A stretch of 64,000 bases of DNA from Nibrella saemangeumensis (GTDB taxonomy: Bacteria; Bacteroidota; Bacteroidia; Cytophagales; Spirosomataceae). The position numbers and the translations under genes were made by a program. The stretch is from NCBI RefSeq assembly GCF_039541915.1, contig NZ_BAABHD010000073.1, positions 9,675 to 73,674 on the forward strand. The letters run 5' to 3'. Below the pieces are notes generated by a model, which did not search any database, was not told the origin of the DNA, and saw nothing but the letters and a program-made list of their open reading frames with translations. Below, piece after piece: positions 18,575 through 28,300 of the stretch (positions are counted from its first letter, which is position 1; each line of letters opens with the position of its first letter).

Positions 18575-19168
18575 ATGTCAATTACCACCTTAGGATTAGA
18601 ATTGCCGACTGATCCGCGCTGGGTCAATATCGCCGAAATGAACATCGGCGAAATCCTGATCGACCATGCCTTTTGCGAGCAGAAAGCAGCCTCGTCGTGC
18701 ATTTCACTGATTGTGCAGTATCCCGAAAAAGAAAAACTGGTGGAGGTACTTACCCCCGTTGTTGCCGAAGAGTGGGGGCATTTTCAGCGGGTGCTGAAAG
18801 AATTACGCAGGCGAAATATTCCGCTCAGCCACAAGCGGAGGGATGAGTACGTCCATGCGCTGCAACAGCATATCCGTAAGTCGGGCGACTACCTGGAGCA
18901 ACTCATGGAGAAGTTGCTGCTGAACGCCCTGATTGAAGCCCGGAGCTGCGAGCGGTTTAAGCTGCTATCCGAGTACATTGCCGACGAAGGGCTACGTAAG
19001 TTTTACCGTGAACTAATGGTCTCTGAGGCCGGTCATTACCGCAACTTTATTGAACTGGCCGAGGAGTACTGCGCCAAAGAGCGCGTCTGGGCCCGCTGGA
19101 AAGAACTGCTCGACACCGAAGCGCAGATTATGCAAACGCTGGAAGTGCGGGGAGATCGGATGCATTAG
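18575..19168 (+). CDS. miaE: tRNA-(ms2io6A)-hydroxylase
   Basis: MiaE hydroxylates the isopentenyl side chain of ms2i6A37 in tRNA using a di-iron centre. The 197-residue all-helical protein shows the ferritin-like ligand pattern: an early Glu-rich helix (IDHAFCEQKAASSC), EEWGHFQRVL with the E-x2-H type pair, EARSCERFKLL, and SEAGHYRNFIELAE. The length matches the family. It requires O2, in line with HemF. It follows the DUF1835 gene after 5 bp. Confidence 0.92.
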   Translation: MSITTLGLELPTDPRWVNIAEMNIGEILIDHAFCEQKAASSCISLIVQYPEKEKLVEVLTPVVAEEWGHFQRVLKELRRRNIPLSHKRRDEYVHALQQHIRKSGDYLEQLMEKLLLNALIEARSCERFKLLSEYIADEGLRKFYRELMVSEAGHYRNFIELAEEYCAKERVWARWKELLDTEAQIMQTLEVRGDRMH

Positions 19169-19243
19169 TTGATTGGTTAAGTGGTTCATTGGTTAAGTTG
19201 TTAACCAGCAAACCAATAAACCATTTAACCAATTTACTAATTT
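19169..19243. repeat. Intergenic inverted repeat built from the word TTGGTTAA
   Basis: The left half reiterates words like GATTGGTTAAGTGGTTCATT and the right half their complements (AACCAATAAACCATTTAACC). The two halves meet near 19205. It lies directly after the miaE stop. It could act as a weak terminator, but its design matches the elements at 4921 and 61464 rather than a classic terminator. Confidence 0.5.
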
Positions 19244-19313
19244 TCGATAGATTTAAACAATACCTTGCTTTATTCAGTGGTTATAGCAAAAACGGCTTTT
19301 AACGGAATGGGTT

Positions 19314-20564
19314 ATGAAGGCACTTCTCATCTTCTTGCTGGTGTTGTGGTCCGTGGCCAGCAAAGCTAATTATCTTCTCGTTCCAATGGACGAACAGCAG
19401 GCCAACCACCTGAAAGCTTACGGGATCGCCTACCACATTCTGAAGGAAGGTGGAGAGCTGGACTGGCTGGTCAATTACCGCGGGGGAAGTTTTATGCTCA
19501 AGCACAGCCAGGCGTTTGAGCGGGAATGCCGCGTGCGGGGCGTCAGCTGTGAGGTAATTTCCGACGCAAATGCCAACGGCATATTACGACAAATTGCTAA
19601 CCCGGACGTGAACATGGACGCCGTGAAGCTGCTTAAAGCCGCTAAGATCGCCGTTTATTCGCCCATCAAAGTCAGCCCGTCGGAGTTCGAAAACACTGAT
19701 GCGGTCCTGATCGTCCTGAACTATGCCGAAATCCCCTACGAGGTTGTGTACGATGAAGAGGTGCTGAAGGGTGACCTGGCCAAGTATGACTGGCTGCACC
19801 TGCACCACGAAGACTTCACGGGTCAGTTCGGTCGCAGCATCCGGCGTATGTCGGCGGCAGATCTGAAGGCCCAGGAAGATATAGCCCGGAAGTTTGGCTA
19901 TGCTAAAGTATCACAGATGAAGCTGGCGGTGGCTAAGACTATCAAAGGCTTCTGCGCGGGTGGCGGGTACCTGTTTGCGATGTGTTCGGGAGCCGAAACG
20001 TTTGATATTGCCCTGGCCGCCGAGGGCATTGATATTGTCGACAGTCAGTTCGATGGGGACGGGATCGACCCCAGTGCTCAGTCGAAGCTGGACTTCAGCA
20101 AGACATTTGCCTTTTATAACTTTACCCTGGACCTCGACAACGGTTATCGGGGTATGTCGTTCTCTGACATCAACAGTACCTCCGGCCGGTGGAGTTACGA
20201 CGAACCGAGCAGCTACTTTACCCTGTTCGAATTTTCGGCGAAGTGGGATGTGATTCCCGCCATGCTGACGCAAAACCACGCCAACATCATCAAGGAGTTT
20301 CACGGCCAGACAACCGCCTTTCGCAAGCAGACGGTAAAGCCCAACGTACTGGTAATGGGCACCAGCAAAACCGCCGACCGCTACATCTACGGCGAAATGG
20401 GAAACGGGCAGTGGACTTTTTACGGCGGCCACGACCCTGAGGGCATCCGGGGTAATTTCCGTAATCCGACGGATCTCAATCTGCACCCGCACTCGCCCGG
20501 TTACCGGCTCATTCTGAATAACGTGCTCTTTCCCTCCGCCCGCAAAAAGAAGCGGAAGACATAA
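19314..20564 (+). CDS. Exported protein of the family often labelled asparagine synthetase B
   Basis: This 416-residue protein has a signal peptide (MKALLIFLLVLWSVASKA). From memory, homologues in Bacteroidota are annotated asparagine synthetase B, but I see neither the N-terminal catalytic Cys of a glutamine amidotransferase nor the SGGxDS pyrophosphatase loop, so the label looks wrong. The block GFCAGGGYLFAMCSGAET resembles the nucleophile elbow of a class I amidotransferase or ThuA-like fold. The C-terminal YGGHDPEGIRG also suggests a periplasmic hydrolase-like domain. The actual function is unknown. It is followed 23 bp later by the remnant of a T9SS protein. Confidence 0.7.
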   Translation: MKALLIFLLVLWSVASKANYLLVPMDEQQANHLKAYGIAYHILKEGGELDWLVNYRGGSFMLKHSQAFERECRVRGVSCEVISDANANGILRQIANPDVNMDAVKLLKAAKIAVYSPIKVSPSEFENTDAVLIVLNYAEIPYEVVYDEEVLKGDLAKYDWLHLHHEDFTGQFGRSIRRMSAADLKAQEDIARKFGYAKVSQMKLAVAKTIKGFCAGGGYLFAMCSGAETFDIALAAEGIDIVDSQFDGDGIDPSAQSKLDFSKTFAFYNFTLDLDNGYRGMSFSDINSTSGRWSYDEPSSYFTLFEFSAKWDVIPAMLTQNHANIIKEFHGQTTAFRKQTVKPNVLVMGTSKTADRYIYGEMGNGQWTFYGGHDPEGIRGNFRNPTDLNLHPHSPGYRLILNNVLFPSARKKKRKT

Positions 20565-20587
20565 TTTGCCAGGTAAGCCCAATTTAT

Positions 20588-20767
20588 GGTCAGTGGAGGT
20601 TAGTGCCGATTGAGGGTATGGGTCTGTTGCAGGCGCCGGTCACCCAGCTGCCCGAAAGTTTGTACCTGTTGCAGGTAGAAACCGCCGTAGGTATACTGCA
20701 CCAGCAGCGGGTGCTGAAGCAGCGCTCATCAAACGTCGTAAAGGAACAAACGAACGAGGAGGGGTAA
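20588..20767 (+). pseudogene. Remnant of a T9SS sorting domain from a lost surface protein
   Basis: An open stretch of 59 codons encodes GQWRLVPIEGMGLLQAPV and continues through LYLLQVETAVGILHQQRVLKQR. This is nearly the same as the C-terminus of the surface protein ending at 30694 (GQWSVEP ... LLQVETADGVLHRQRVLKQR). There is no start codon, signal peptide or upstream protein. A 12-codon tail was added after the usual end. It marks a deleted cassette at the left end of the array. Confidence 0.8.
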
Positions 20768-20797
20768 TACTGTTGAAAGACGGTGTTACCCTTCCTT
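20757..20797 (+). terminator. Hairpin terminator-like sequence after the T9SS remnant
   Basis: Arms of about 13 bp (GGAGGGGTAATAC against GTGTTACCCTTCC, with G-T pairs) enclose an 11-14 nt loop and are followed by an AT-rich tract. It is equivalent in position to the terminators that follow the two intact surface-protein genes. Confidence 0.5.
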
Positions 20798-20866
20798 ATT
20801 TTATTTTCCTATATAGTACAAAATAGTCAAGTGCGGTATGAGTAGTTTCACTAAGCTTTTCCTGTT

Positions 20867-20874
20867 TATATTTA
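20867..20874 (+). promoter_or_regulatory. Candidate -7 box of the first HTCS gene
   Basis: TATATTTA resembles TAnnTTTG and lies 54 bp before the GTG start. The second HTCS gene has TATCTTTA at 30790, also 54 bp before its GTG, within a recognisably homologous leader (TTCCTG, then TTTAAGC). Confidence 0.4.
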
Positions 20875-20920
20875 AGCTCTTGCAAGTTACAGGTAATCAG
20901 ATGCTAACCGGAAGATAACG

Positions 20921-23900
20921 GTGAAACGCTTAGCCCTTGCTATCACGCTACTGCTTTCGTGTCGAACGTTGACTGACGCCCAGCCAGGTGAGGCCCGGCC
21001 AGGTGAGGCCCGGCCAGGTGAGGCCCGGCCAGGTGAGGCCCAACCCTACGCGGTTTCCGTGCAGCATTATGGGGTGGAAGACGGGCTGGCCAACCGGGAG
21101 GTGAATCACATCCTGCAGGACAAGCAGGGCTTTATCTGGATCGCGACCAAAGGCGGGTTGAGCCGCTTCGACGGGAAAACCTTCACCACTTACAACAAAG
21201 AGCGCAACGGCTTTGCCTTTGACAACATCCAGTTTATCGCCCAGGATGCGGAGGGGAAGCTGTGGCTGATGGCCATGCAAAAGCCCTGGGAGGTGATGAT
21301 CTTTGACCCCCGGACCGGCCAGGCTCAAACCTTTGCCGAAAAAATTGACGAGAAACTCCCCCGGATTTTATCTCCAGGCGTCTCCGAGTTGGCTCCCGTG
21401 AGTAGCCCCGACGGTACCGTGTTTCTGACGGGCGGACACCAGCCGGCTTTGCTTCTGACCTATCACCCTAAAACAGGGCTTCGACGTACCCCGTTCCCCC
21501 AGTACAAAACCCTGGCGCTGGCTCATCCGACCCGGCACGGCACGGTTTGGGCCGTGGCCGATAATCACCTCATGGTCGAACTGACTGACGATGGGAGGGT
21601 CCTGCATCAATACGAACATTCGGTTCCTTACCTGACTGTTTTATTGGGCTCTACGGACAATGAGGGACCATTTTTTTACGCGGAATTTACGGGGACGTAT
21701 CCGTTTCGGGCCGTCTACGGTATTGATGAGCAGGGAAACCGGCGGGAGTGGCCCAAACTGCTCTTGGGCGACATGTCCCGCTATCGGATTCCCGTTCCCC
21801 TCTATCTGCCTGCTTCGGGTCTGATCTGGGAAGGAACCCGGCTGATTGACCCGCAACGGGGCGTGCTGCTGGACCTGGCCCAACAGGGATACGGTGATGA
21901 CATGGGTGGGCGGGGCATATACCGCGACCGCAGTGGACGGCTGTGGCTGGCGGGTAATTTTGGCGTCCACCAGGTCAAGCTTTCGCCCAGCCGCTTTAAG
22001 CGCTTGTTCCACGATGTCAATTACAAACCCGGTGAAGCGTCGGCGGTGCGGGGTATCCGGCTGATCGGCAACGACTTGTACGTCAACATTGAAGCCAAAG
22101 GGTTGTATAAGGCCGACCGGGCGGGGGGCAATCTCCGGACCCTCTTTACCATACCGGGCTTTGCGGCTATGTACGGGCTGGGGCAGGACCGGCAGGGGCG
22201 GCTGGTAGCGGGGGCCAATGGCCATTTCCTGCAGTCCGATACGGCCCGGCGGAACCTGCGAATGTATCCGCTGCCGGTGAATGCCCGCCAAAATCTGTGG
22301 ACGCTCTATGCCTTCAGTGACACGCATCTGCTGGGCGGTTGTGAGCAGGGTCTGCGGCTGATCGAAGCCGCCACGGGTAAGGTGGATTTATTCCGGCAGT
22401 ATAATCAGTTCTCCGAGCTGGCTGAGGCCCACGTGTTGCACATCGCCCCCGACCGGCAGGGTACCCTCTGGGTTTGTGCCAACACGGGGCTGTACACCTT
22501 CGATCCCCAGCGGGGCATTACCGCCCGCTACTGGAGCGGAGGAAAGGGCAACGACTACCTCCCCGCCGATAACATCCAGCATTTTTACCATGCGCCCGGC
22601 GGGCTGTTCTGGCTGGCCACGGCCGACCGGGGCCTAGTGCGCTGGGACCGCACCAGGGGACAGGTCCGCACCTTCCGGCGGGCCGATGGCCTCTCCAACG
22701 ATAATATCTACGCCGTGTATGCCGACCGGCGCGGGAACTTCTGGCTCAGCAGCGACTACGGCATCATGCAGTTTAACCCCCGCCGGCAGACCACCCGGAC
22801 TTACCTGGTCGAAGACGGCATTACCAACGCGGAGTTCAACCGGGTGGGGCATTTTCAGGATACCGACGGGCGGATTTACTTCGGGGGCCTCAACGGCATT
22901 ACCACCTTCGACCCGCGTGATTTTGAGAATGAGAAGCCGCCGGAGCGCCCCCCGCTCTACCTCACGGCGTTCCGGCAACTGGACCCGGCGCAGGGGAAGG
23001 TGGTCGATAAAACGGCCGAGGTGTTGCAGTCGGGCCGGATCGAGATTCCGCCGGGCGATGCCGGCAGTGTGCTGGAGTTCGCCTTTCTGAACTTCGACGA
23101 TGCCGTCCGCAACATTTATGCTTACCAGGTGGTGGGGCTGGGTGAGGGGTGGGTCACGCAGGCGGAGCCGACGCTGCGGCTGAGCAACCTGCCCTATGGC
23201 GAGTACCAGTTGCAGGTGCGGGCGCAGGCGGCCAACGGGCAGTGGTCGGCCAACACCCTAACGCTGGCGGTAACCGTTTTGCGGCCGTTTTACCTGCGTA
23301 CCTGGTTTCTGGCTTTTTTCGGGGCGCTGCTGGCAGCAGGGGTCTGGGGCTGGTTGCGCTGGCGGACCTGGTCGCACACCCAGGAGCAGCAACGGCTTCA
23401 GGCCGAAATTAAACGGGCCACCGTTCGCATCGAGCAGGACAAGGAAACTATTGCCCGGCAGGCGGAAGCCTTGCAGGAGCTTGACCAGACCAAATCGCGG
23501 TTCTTCGCCAACATCTCCCACGAGTTCCGGACTCCGCTCACGGTGATTCTGGGCATGGCCGGCGAGCTGAAAGACAAAGCCGACCAGCCCCCGCAGCGAC
23601 TCCGGCAGGTAGCCGGCCTCATCGAACGCAACGGCAGTAACCTGCTGCGGCTGATCAACCAGATTCTGGACCTCTCCAAACTCGAAGCCGGCGAGATGAA
23701 GCTGAAACCCATCCGGGCCGATCTGGTCAGTTTCATCCGGTACGTGGGCGAGTCGTTCCACTCGATGGCGAAGGCGAAAGAGGTTCAGCTGCATTTTCTG
23801 TCGGACCAGGAGACCTGCGAAGCCGACTTCGACAAAGACAAGCTGCAGGACATCATCGCCAACCTGCTGGGTAATGCCCTGAAGTTTACGCCCGTGGGCG

Positions 23901-25252
23901 GGGATGTCTATTGCCAGCTACGGGTGCAGAAGGACTGGCAGCCCCTGAGTCCGGAAGGTTTTTACGAGGAGCTGGTGCCAACCGAAGGGGTGAACGGCCC
24001 CTGGGTGCAGATCCGCGTCAGCGATACCGGTCCGGGCATCGAACCCGCCAGTCTGACACGGATCTTCGACCGGTTTTATCAATGGTCAGACGAGTCTGTC
24101 CGTAACCCGGCCGATGCGCAGGAAGGTGGTACGGGTATCGGGCTGGCATTGGTGCGCGAACTGGTCGGGCTGATGCGGGGCGGCCTGGCCGTACGGAATC
24201 GGGCCAATCCAGGCCGGGCCACGCTAGGCAGGAAAAAAGCCGGTGCCGAATTTGTGGTCAGCCTGCCCCTGACGCGCCGGCCTGACGTGGCCCGGCCTGG
24301 ATTGGCCGAACCGGTGGCGATGCCGCCCCTGCTGGTCAGCCCGGATCGCAGCGACCTGGTCGAGCCAAGCGTGGCCCGACCGGCTCCGGCCGGGGCCGGC
24401 GATAAACCCGTATTGCTGCTGGTCGAAGATAATGAGGATGTAGCCTCCTACATCCAGGTATGCGTGCAGACCGATTATCAGGTAATCCGGGCCGAAAACG
24501 GGCAGATCGGGATAGATACGGCCATAGCGAACATGCCGGACCTTATTCTGAGCGATGTAATGATGCCGCTGAAAGACGGCTATACCCTCTGCGACACCCT
24601 TAAAAACGACGAGCGCACCAGCCATATTCCCATTGTGCTGCTTACAGCCAAAGCCGCCGTGAGCGACCGCATTGCCGGTTTACGGCGCGGGGCCGACGCG
24701 TATCTGGTCAAACCTTTTCTACGCGAAGAGTTGCTGGTGGTGCTGAGTAATCTGCTCCAGACACGCCGGTTGCTGCAACTGCACTACAGCCAGGTGGCGC
24801 TGGGCGGCAATCCGCTGGGCGGCACACCGCCGGGCCTCGATGGGCCAAGCCTCGAAAGGCTGGGCGGCAATCCGCCGGAGACTATTCCGCAAAATCCGGC
24901 TCCGGAGCCTCCGGTCGATGCCGTGGAAGATCAGTTTCTGATCCGGCTCCGGGAGGTAGTGGAGGCTCAACTGGGCAACACGGATCTTTCCGTCGACGAC
25001 ATCTGCCAGATGATTGGTATGAGCCGCACTGGCCTGCACCTGAAGCTGACGGCGCTCACGGGCATGTCGATCAGCCATTACCTCCGGAAGTTGCGCCTGC
25101 GAAAAGCGCAGGAATTGCTGTCGGCTTCCGGACTGAATATTTCCGAAGTAGCCTACGCCGTCGGCTTTGCCGACCCCCGCTACTTCAGCCGCGTCTTTGC
25201 CGAAGAATTTGGCATAACCCCCGGCAATTTTCGCCTGTCCAGCCGGGGCTGA
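20921..25252 (+). CDS. Hybrid two-component system regulator (HTCS), copy 1
   Basis: This 1443-residue single-chain sensor and regulator starts at GTG 20921. A signal peptide is followed by a PGEAR repeat and two periplasmic beta-propeller blocks (Reg_prop repeats such as QDKQGFIWIATKGGLSRFDG). Then come a Y_Y_Y domain, a membrane segment near residues 790-808, a coiled linker and a HisKA domain with phospho-acceptor His867 (NISHEFRTPL). A HATPase domain (SDTGPGIEP; GGTGIGLAL), a receiver with Asp1212 (LILSDVMMP) and an AraC-type DNA-binding domain at the C-terminus complete the protein. HTCS proteins normally sense glycans and control PULs. Here the gene is followed by an operator array and a giant surface protein, so it probably controls that gene. 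The stop codon overlaps the first operator repeat. The paralogue at 30844 is closely similar throughout. Confidence 0.95.
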   Translation: MKRLALAITLLLSCRTLTDAQPGEARPGEARPGEARPGEAQPYAVSVQHYGVEDGLANREVNHILQDKQGFIWIATKGGLSRFDGKTFTTYNKERNGFAFDNIQFIAQDAEGKLWLMAMQKPWEVMIFDPRTGQAQTFAEKIDEKLPRILSPGVSELAPVSSPDGTVFLTGGHQPALLLTYHPKTGLRRTPFPQYKTLALAHPTRHGTVWAVADNHLMVELTDDGRVLHQYEHSVPYLTVLLGSTDNEGPFFYAEFTGTYPFRAVYGIDEQGNRREWPKLLLGDMSRYRIPVPLYLPASGLIWEGTRLIDPQRGVLLDLAQQGYGDDMGGRGIYRDRSGRLWLAGNFGVHQVKLSPSRFKRLFHDVNYKPGEASAVRGIRLIGNDLYVNIEAKGLYKADRAGGNLRTLFTIPGFAAMYGLGQDRQGRLVAGANGHFLQSDTARRNLRMYPLPVNARQNLWTLYAFSDTHLLGGCEQGLRLIEAATGKVDLFRQYNQFSELAEAHVLHIAPDRQGTLWVCANTGLYTFDPQRGITARYWSGGKGNDYLPADNIQHFYHAPGGLFWLATADRGLVRWDRTRGQVRTFRRADGLSNDNIYAVYADRRGNFWLSSDYGIMQFNPRRQTTRTYLVEDGITNAEFNRVGHFQDTDGRIYFGGLNGITTFDPRDFENEKPPERPPLYLTAFRQLDPAQGKVVDKTAEVLQSGRIEIPPGDAGSVLEFAFLNFDDAVRNIYAYQVVGLGEGWVTQAEPTLRLSNLPYGEYQLQVRAQAANGQWSANTLTLAVTVLRPFYLRTWFLAFFGALLAAGVWGWLRWRTWSHTQEQQRLQAEIKRATVRIEQDKETIARQAEALQELDQTKSRFFANISHEFRTPLTVILGMAGELKDKADQPPQRLRQVAGLIERNGSNLLRLINQILDLSKLEAGEMKLKPIRADLVSFIRYVGESFHSMAKAKEVQLHFLSDQETCEADFDKDKLQDIIANLLGNALKFTPVGGDVYCQLRVQKDWQPLSPEGFYEELVPTEGVNGPWVQIRVSDTGPGIEPASLTRIFDRFYQWSDESVRNPADAQEGGTGIGLALVRELVGLMRGGLAVRNRANPGRATLGRKKAGAEFVVSLPLTRRPDVARPGLAEPVAMPPLLVSPDRSDLVEPSVARPAPAGAGDKPVLLLVEDNEDVASYIQVCVQTDYQVIRAENGQIGIDTAIANMPDLILSDVMMPLKDGYTLCDTLKNDERTSHIPIVLLTAKAAVSDRIAGLRRGADAYLVKPFLREELLVVLSNLLQTRRLLQLHYSQVALGGNPLGGTPPGLDGPSLERLGGNPPETIPQNPAPEPPVDAVEDQFLIRLREVVEAQLGNTDLSVDDICQMIGMSRTGLHLKLTALTGMSISHYLRKLRLRKAQELLSASGLNISEVAYAVGFADPRYFSRVFAEEFGITPGNFRLSSRG
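20984..21043 (+). repeat. 15-bp tandem minisatellite inside HTCS copy 1
   Basis: Four in-frame copies of CCAGGTGAGGCCCGG (the last ends CAA) encode PGEAR repeats directly after the predicted signal peptide. The paralogue at 30844 has no such insert. Exact repetition suggests recent slippage expansion; the unit length keeps the frame. Confidence 0.9.
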
Positions 25253-25356
25253 ACAATAGTCCACCTATTCGGAACAATAGTCCACATGGGCTGAACAATA
25301 GTCCACCTATTCAGAACATGGCTCCACATGGGTTTGGGCGAATTCAGGTAGACTTG
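25250..25356 (+). promoter_or_regulatory. Four 21-bp operator repeats and -7 box before surface protein 1
   Basis: Copies of TGAACAATAGTCCAC start at 25250, 25271, 25292 and 25313, an exact 21-bp period (two helical turns). TAGACTTG at 25349-25356 resembles the Bacteroidota -7 box and lies 36 bp after the start of the last repeat and 51 bp before the ATG at 25400. The same geometry occurs at 35074 and 44773. The natural binder is the AraC-type domain of the HTCS. Confidence 0.75.
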
Positions 25357-25399
25357 TGAGGCTGTTTTGCTATGCGCTAAACCCAACAGCCCGTGTGTT

Positions 25400-28300
25400 A
25401 TGAACCTGCTTTCTACCTCTTTGAAGCCGCCCCAACAGGTTGGTGAGCGTAGCTCCCGAACAGGCGGTGACCAATCCTACGGCACCGTTGTTTTCTACAT
25501 TGGTTTCTTTAACGTGTTGCTTTTGTTTAGCCTGATGGCCTTAACCACCCAGGCGCAGACGGTCACCTGGACGGGCGCTACCAACACCGACTGGGCCACC
25601 GCCACCAACTGGACTCCAAACGCCGTACCGACAGCCTCCCATGATGTGGTGATTGCTAATGTGGCCACGGCCCCAACAATCAGTGCCTTGGCCATGGCTA
25701 AAACCGTAGAAGTGCAAACCGGAGGGGTACTGACCATTGCCGGTTCCGGGACGCTGGCGGTGAATGGGTCAAAGATCGTACCGGGCTATAGTTTTGGTAC
25801 TACCATTGCTTTCGTTAACAACGGTACGGTCCAGAACAGTGGCCAGTTGCTTATCGGCAATGCCGCTAATGTGGGACAGAATGGCCTTTGGAACGCAGGC
25901 ACTTTTAGCAACAATACCGGGGGAGAGATTCACATTGATAACGCCACGTTAAGGGGCTTGTACAACTTATCAGGTACGTTTGCCAATGCAGCCCGGGTGG
26001 TCATTGGCGGTACGGCTGGGGTGGGAAATACATCTGGTGTGGGGGGAGCCGGCCTTTGGAACGAGGCCACCTTCAACAACAATACCGGGGGCGAGATCCG
26101 GATTGATAACTGCACCTCCGGATTCAGGGGCTTGTTTAACCGACCAGGAAGTCTGTTTACCAACGCAGCCCGGATTGTCATTGGCGCTACCGCTAGTATA
26201 GGAAGTTATGGTCTTTGGAACGAGGCTACGTTCACTAACAACACCGGGGGCGAGATTCACATTGACCGCTCCACTGGGTCAGACTTGTTCAACTATGGTG
26301 GTAGCTTCACCAACAGTGCCAGGCTGATCATTGGGGCCGTCGCTAGTGTGGGCATTCAAAGTCTTGATAATCGGGCCACCTTCATCAACAGTAGCTGTGC
26401 CAGCCTGAGCCTGTTCGGTCCGGTATTCAATAACAATGCCCTGACCAATCAGGGATTATTAACGGTGAACACCACCCAGGTTCATACTGTCTATAGCTTA
26501 ATCAACAACGGGGTAATTGCTTACCCCAAGGGTAACCCTATCCCCAATGTGACCAACAACATGCTCATAGCCCTTCCCCTCAGTACTACCTGTGGCCTAA
26601 CGGCTAGTCCGGCCCTGCAGATCGCGACCAGTAATACGCTAGTGGTGGGTAGCACCTGGTACCAGAATGAGGCCTTAACCACGGTGGCCGGCGACTACAG
26701 CCCCAATACCTTTACGGCTACTAACCTGACGGCCGATGAGACCAATCCCGTCTTTTTCTCCGTCGCAGACCCCACCAGCATTTGTAGCTACACGGTATCG
26801 ACTCCGCTTACCGTCAAAGCCGTCCCCGCAGCCAGCGTCAATCCTTCTTCGGCCACGCTGACCTGCGCCAATCCAACGCCTACGCTGACGGCCAGCGGGG
26901 GTGCCACCTATCTGTGGAATACGGGAGCCACCACAGCCGCCATCAGCGCTACCGTAGCCGCCACCTACTCCGTGACGGTCACAACCGCCAGCGGCTGCAC
27001 AGCGGTTGCATCTGCTTCCGTCACGGGTAGCTGCACGACGTTTACCTGGACGGGGGCTACCAATAGTGACTGGGCCACGCCCGGTAACTGGAGCCCCAAT
27101 ACCGTTCCCACCGCCGATATTGATGTGTTCATCCCCAATACTACCAATAAACCTACCATCGGAGCCGGCACGGCCGCCCTGGTTCAAACGGTTGAATTAC
27201 AACGAGACGCCATACTGACCATTGCCGGCTCCGCTACCCTTGCGGTGAACGGGTCAAAAGTTTTTTCTGCTAACACCACGAACACCTCGGCTTTCTTCAA
27301 TGCGGGCACGGTAAACAACAACGGCTACTTGCTGATCGGCAACACAGCGGGGGTGGGAGAATTTGGTCTCTGGAACCGGGCTATCGTCAACAACAATACA
27401 GGAGGTGAGATCCAGGTTGATCGCTCTACATTAAGAGGCTTGCTGAACGATAACGGTACATTTACCAACGCCGGCCGGATTGTTATTGGCGCTAACGCCA
27501 GTGTGGGCCAAAGAGGCCTTCAGAACGTAGCTATCTTCAACAACAATGCCGGGGGCGAGATCCAGATTGACCGCTCCACCGTTATTGGCTTGTACAGCGA
27601 AGCCGGCGGCTTTACCAATGCAGGTCGGCTGGTGATTGGCGCTAACGCCAGTGTGGGGCAATATAGCCTGATTAATGATGGTTCCGTTACCAACACCAGT
27701 TGCGCTACGCTGGGCCTTTATAATGCCTTTATCAATCAGGCTACCTTTACCAATCAGGGGTTGATGACGGTGAACACAACGCAGGCTCACAGCAACACGG
27801 GGTTCACCAACAACGGTATCTTGGTTTACCCCCAGGGCAACCCCATTCCCAACGTGACTAACAACAAGTTGGTGGCCGCGCCAATAGCTACCTGTGGCCA
27901 GACCGCTACGCCCGCCTTGCAGATTGGGGGTAGTAACAACCTGACAGTGGGCAGTACCTGGTATCAGGATGCGGCCTTCACCACGGTGGCCGGCAGCTAT
28001 AGTCCCAACACCTTTACGGCGAGCAACCTGTCGGCCGGTGGTCCGTATTCGGTGTATTTCACCATTAATGATGCGGCTAATGGCTGTAGCCGTACGGTAT
28101 CTATCCCGGTCACGGTGATCGCAGCGCTCACCGCCAGCATTAGCCCCAACTCGCCAACGCTTAGTTGTAATTCCGCCGTAGCGCTGACGGCCTCGGGTGG
28201 GGACACCGGGGAGACGCTCTCCTACCTGTGGAGCACCGGCGAGACTACTGCTGTCATCAGCGCTACGGTGGCCGCTACCTACTCCGTAACCGTTACGGCC

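Noticed and set aside
25250..25330. The 21-bp direct repeats as a short CRISPR array
   Set aside because: There are no unique spacers: the repeat period is 21 bp in total and the units are imperfect. No cas gene is present, and position before promoters fits operators.
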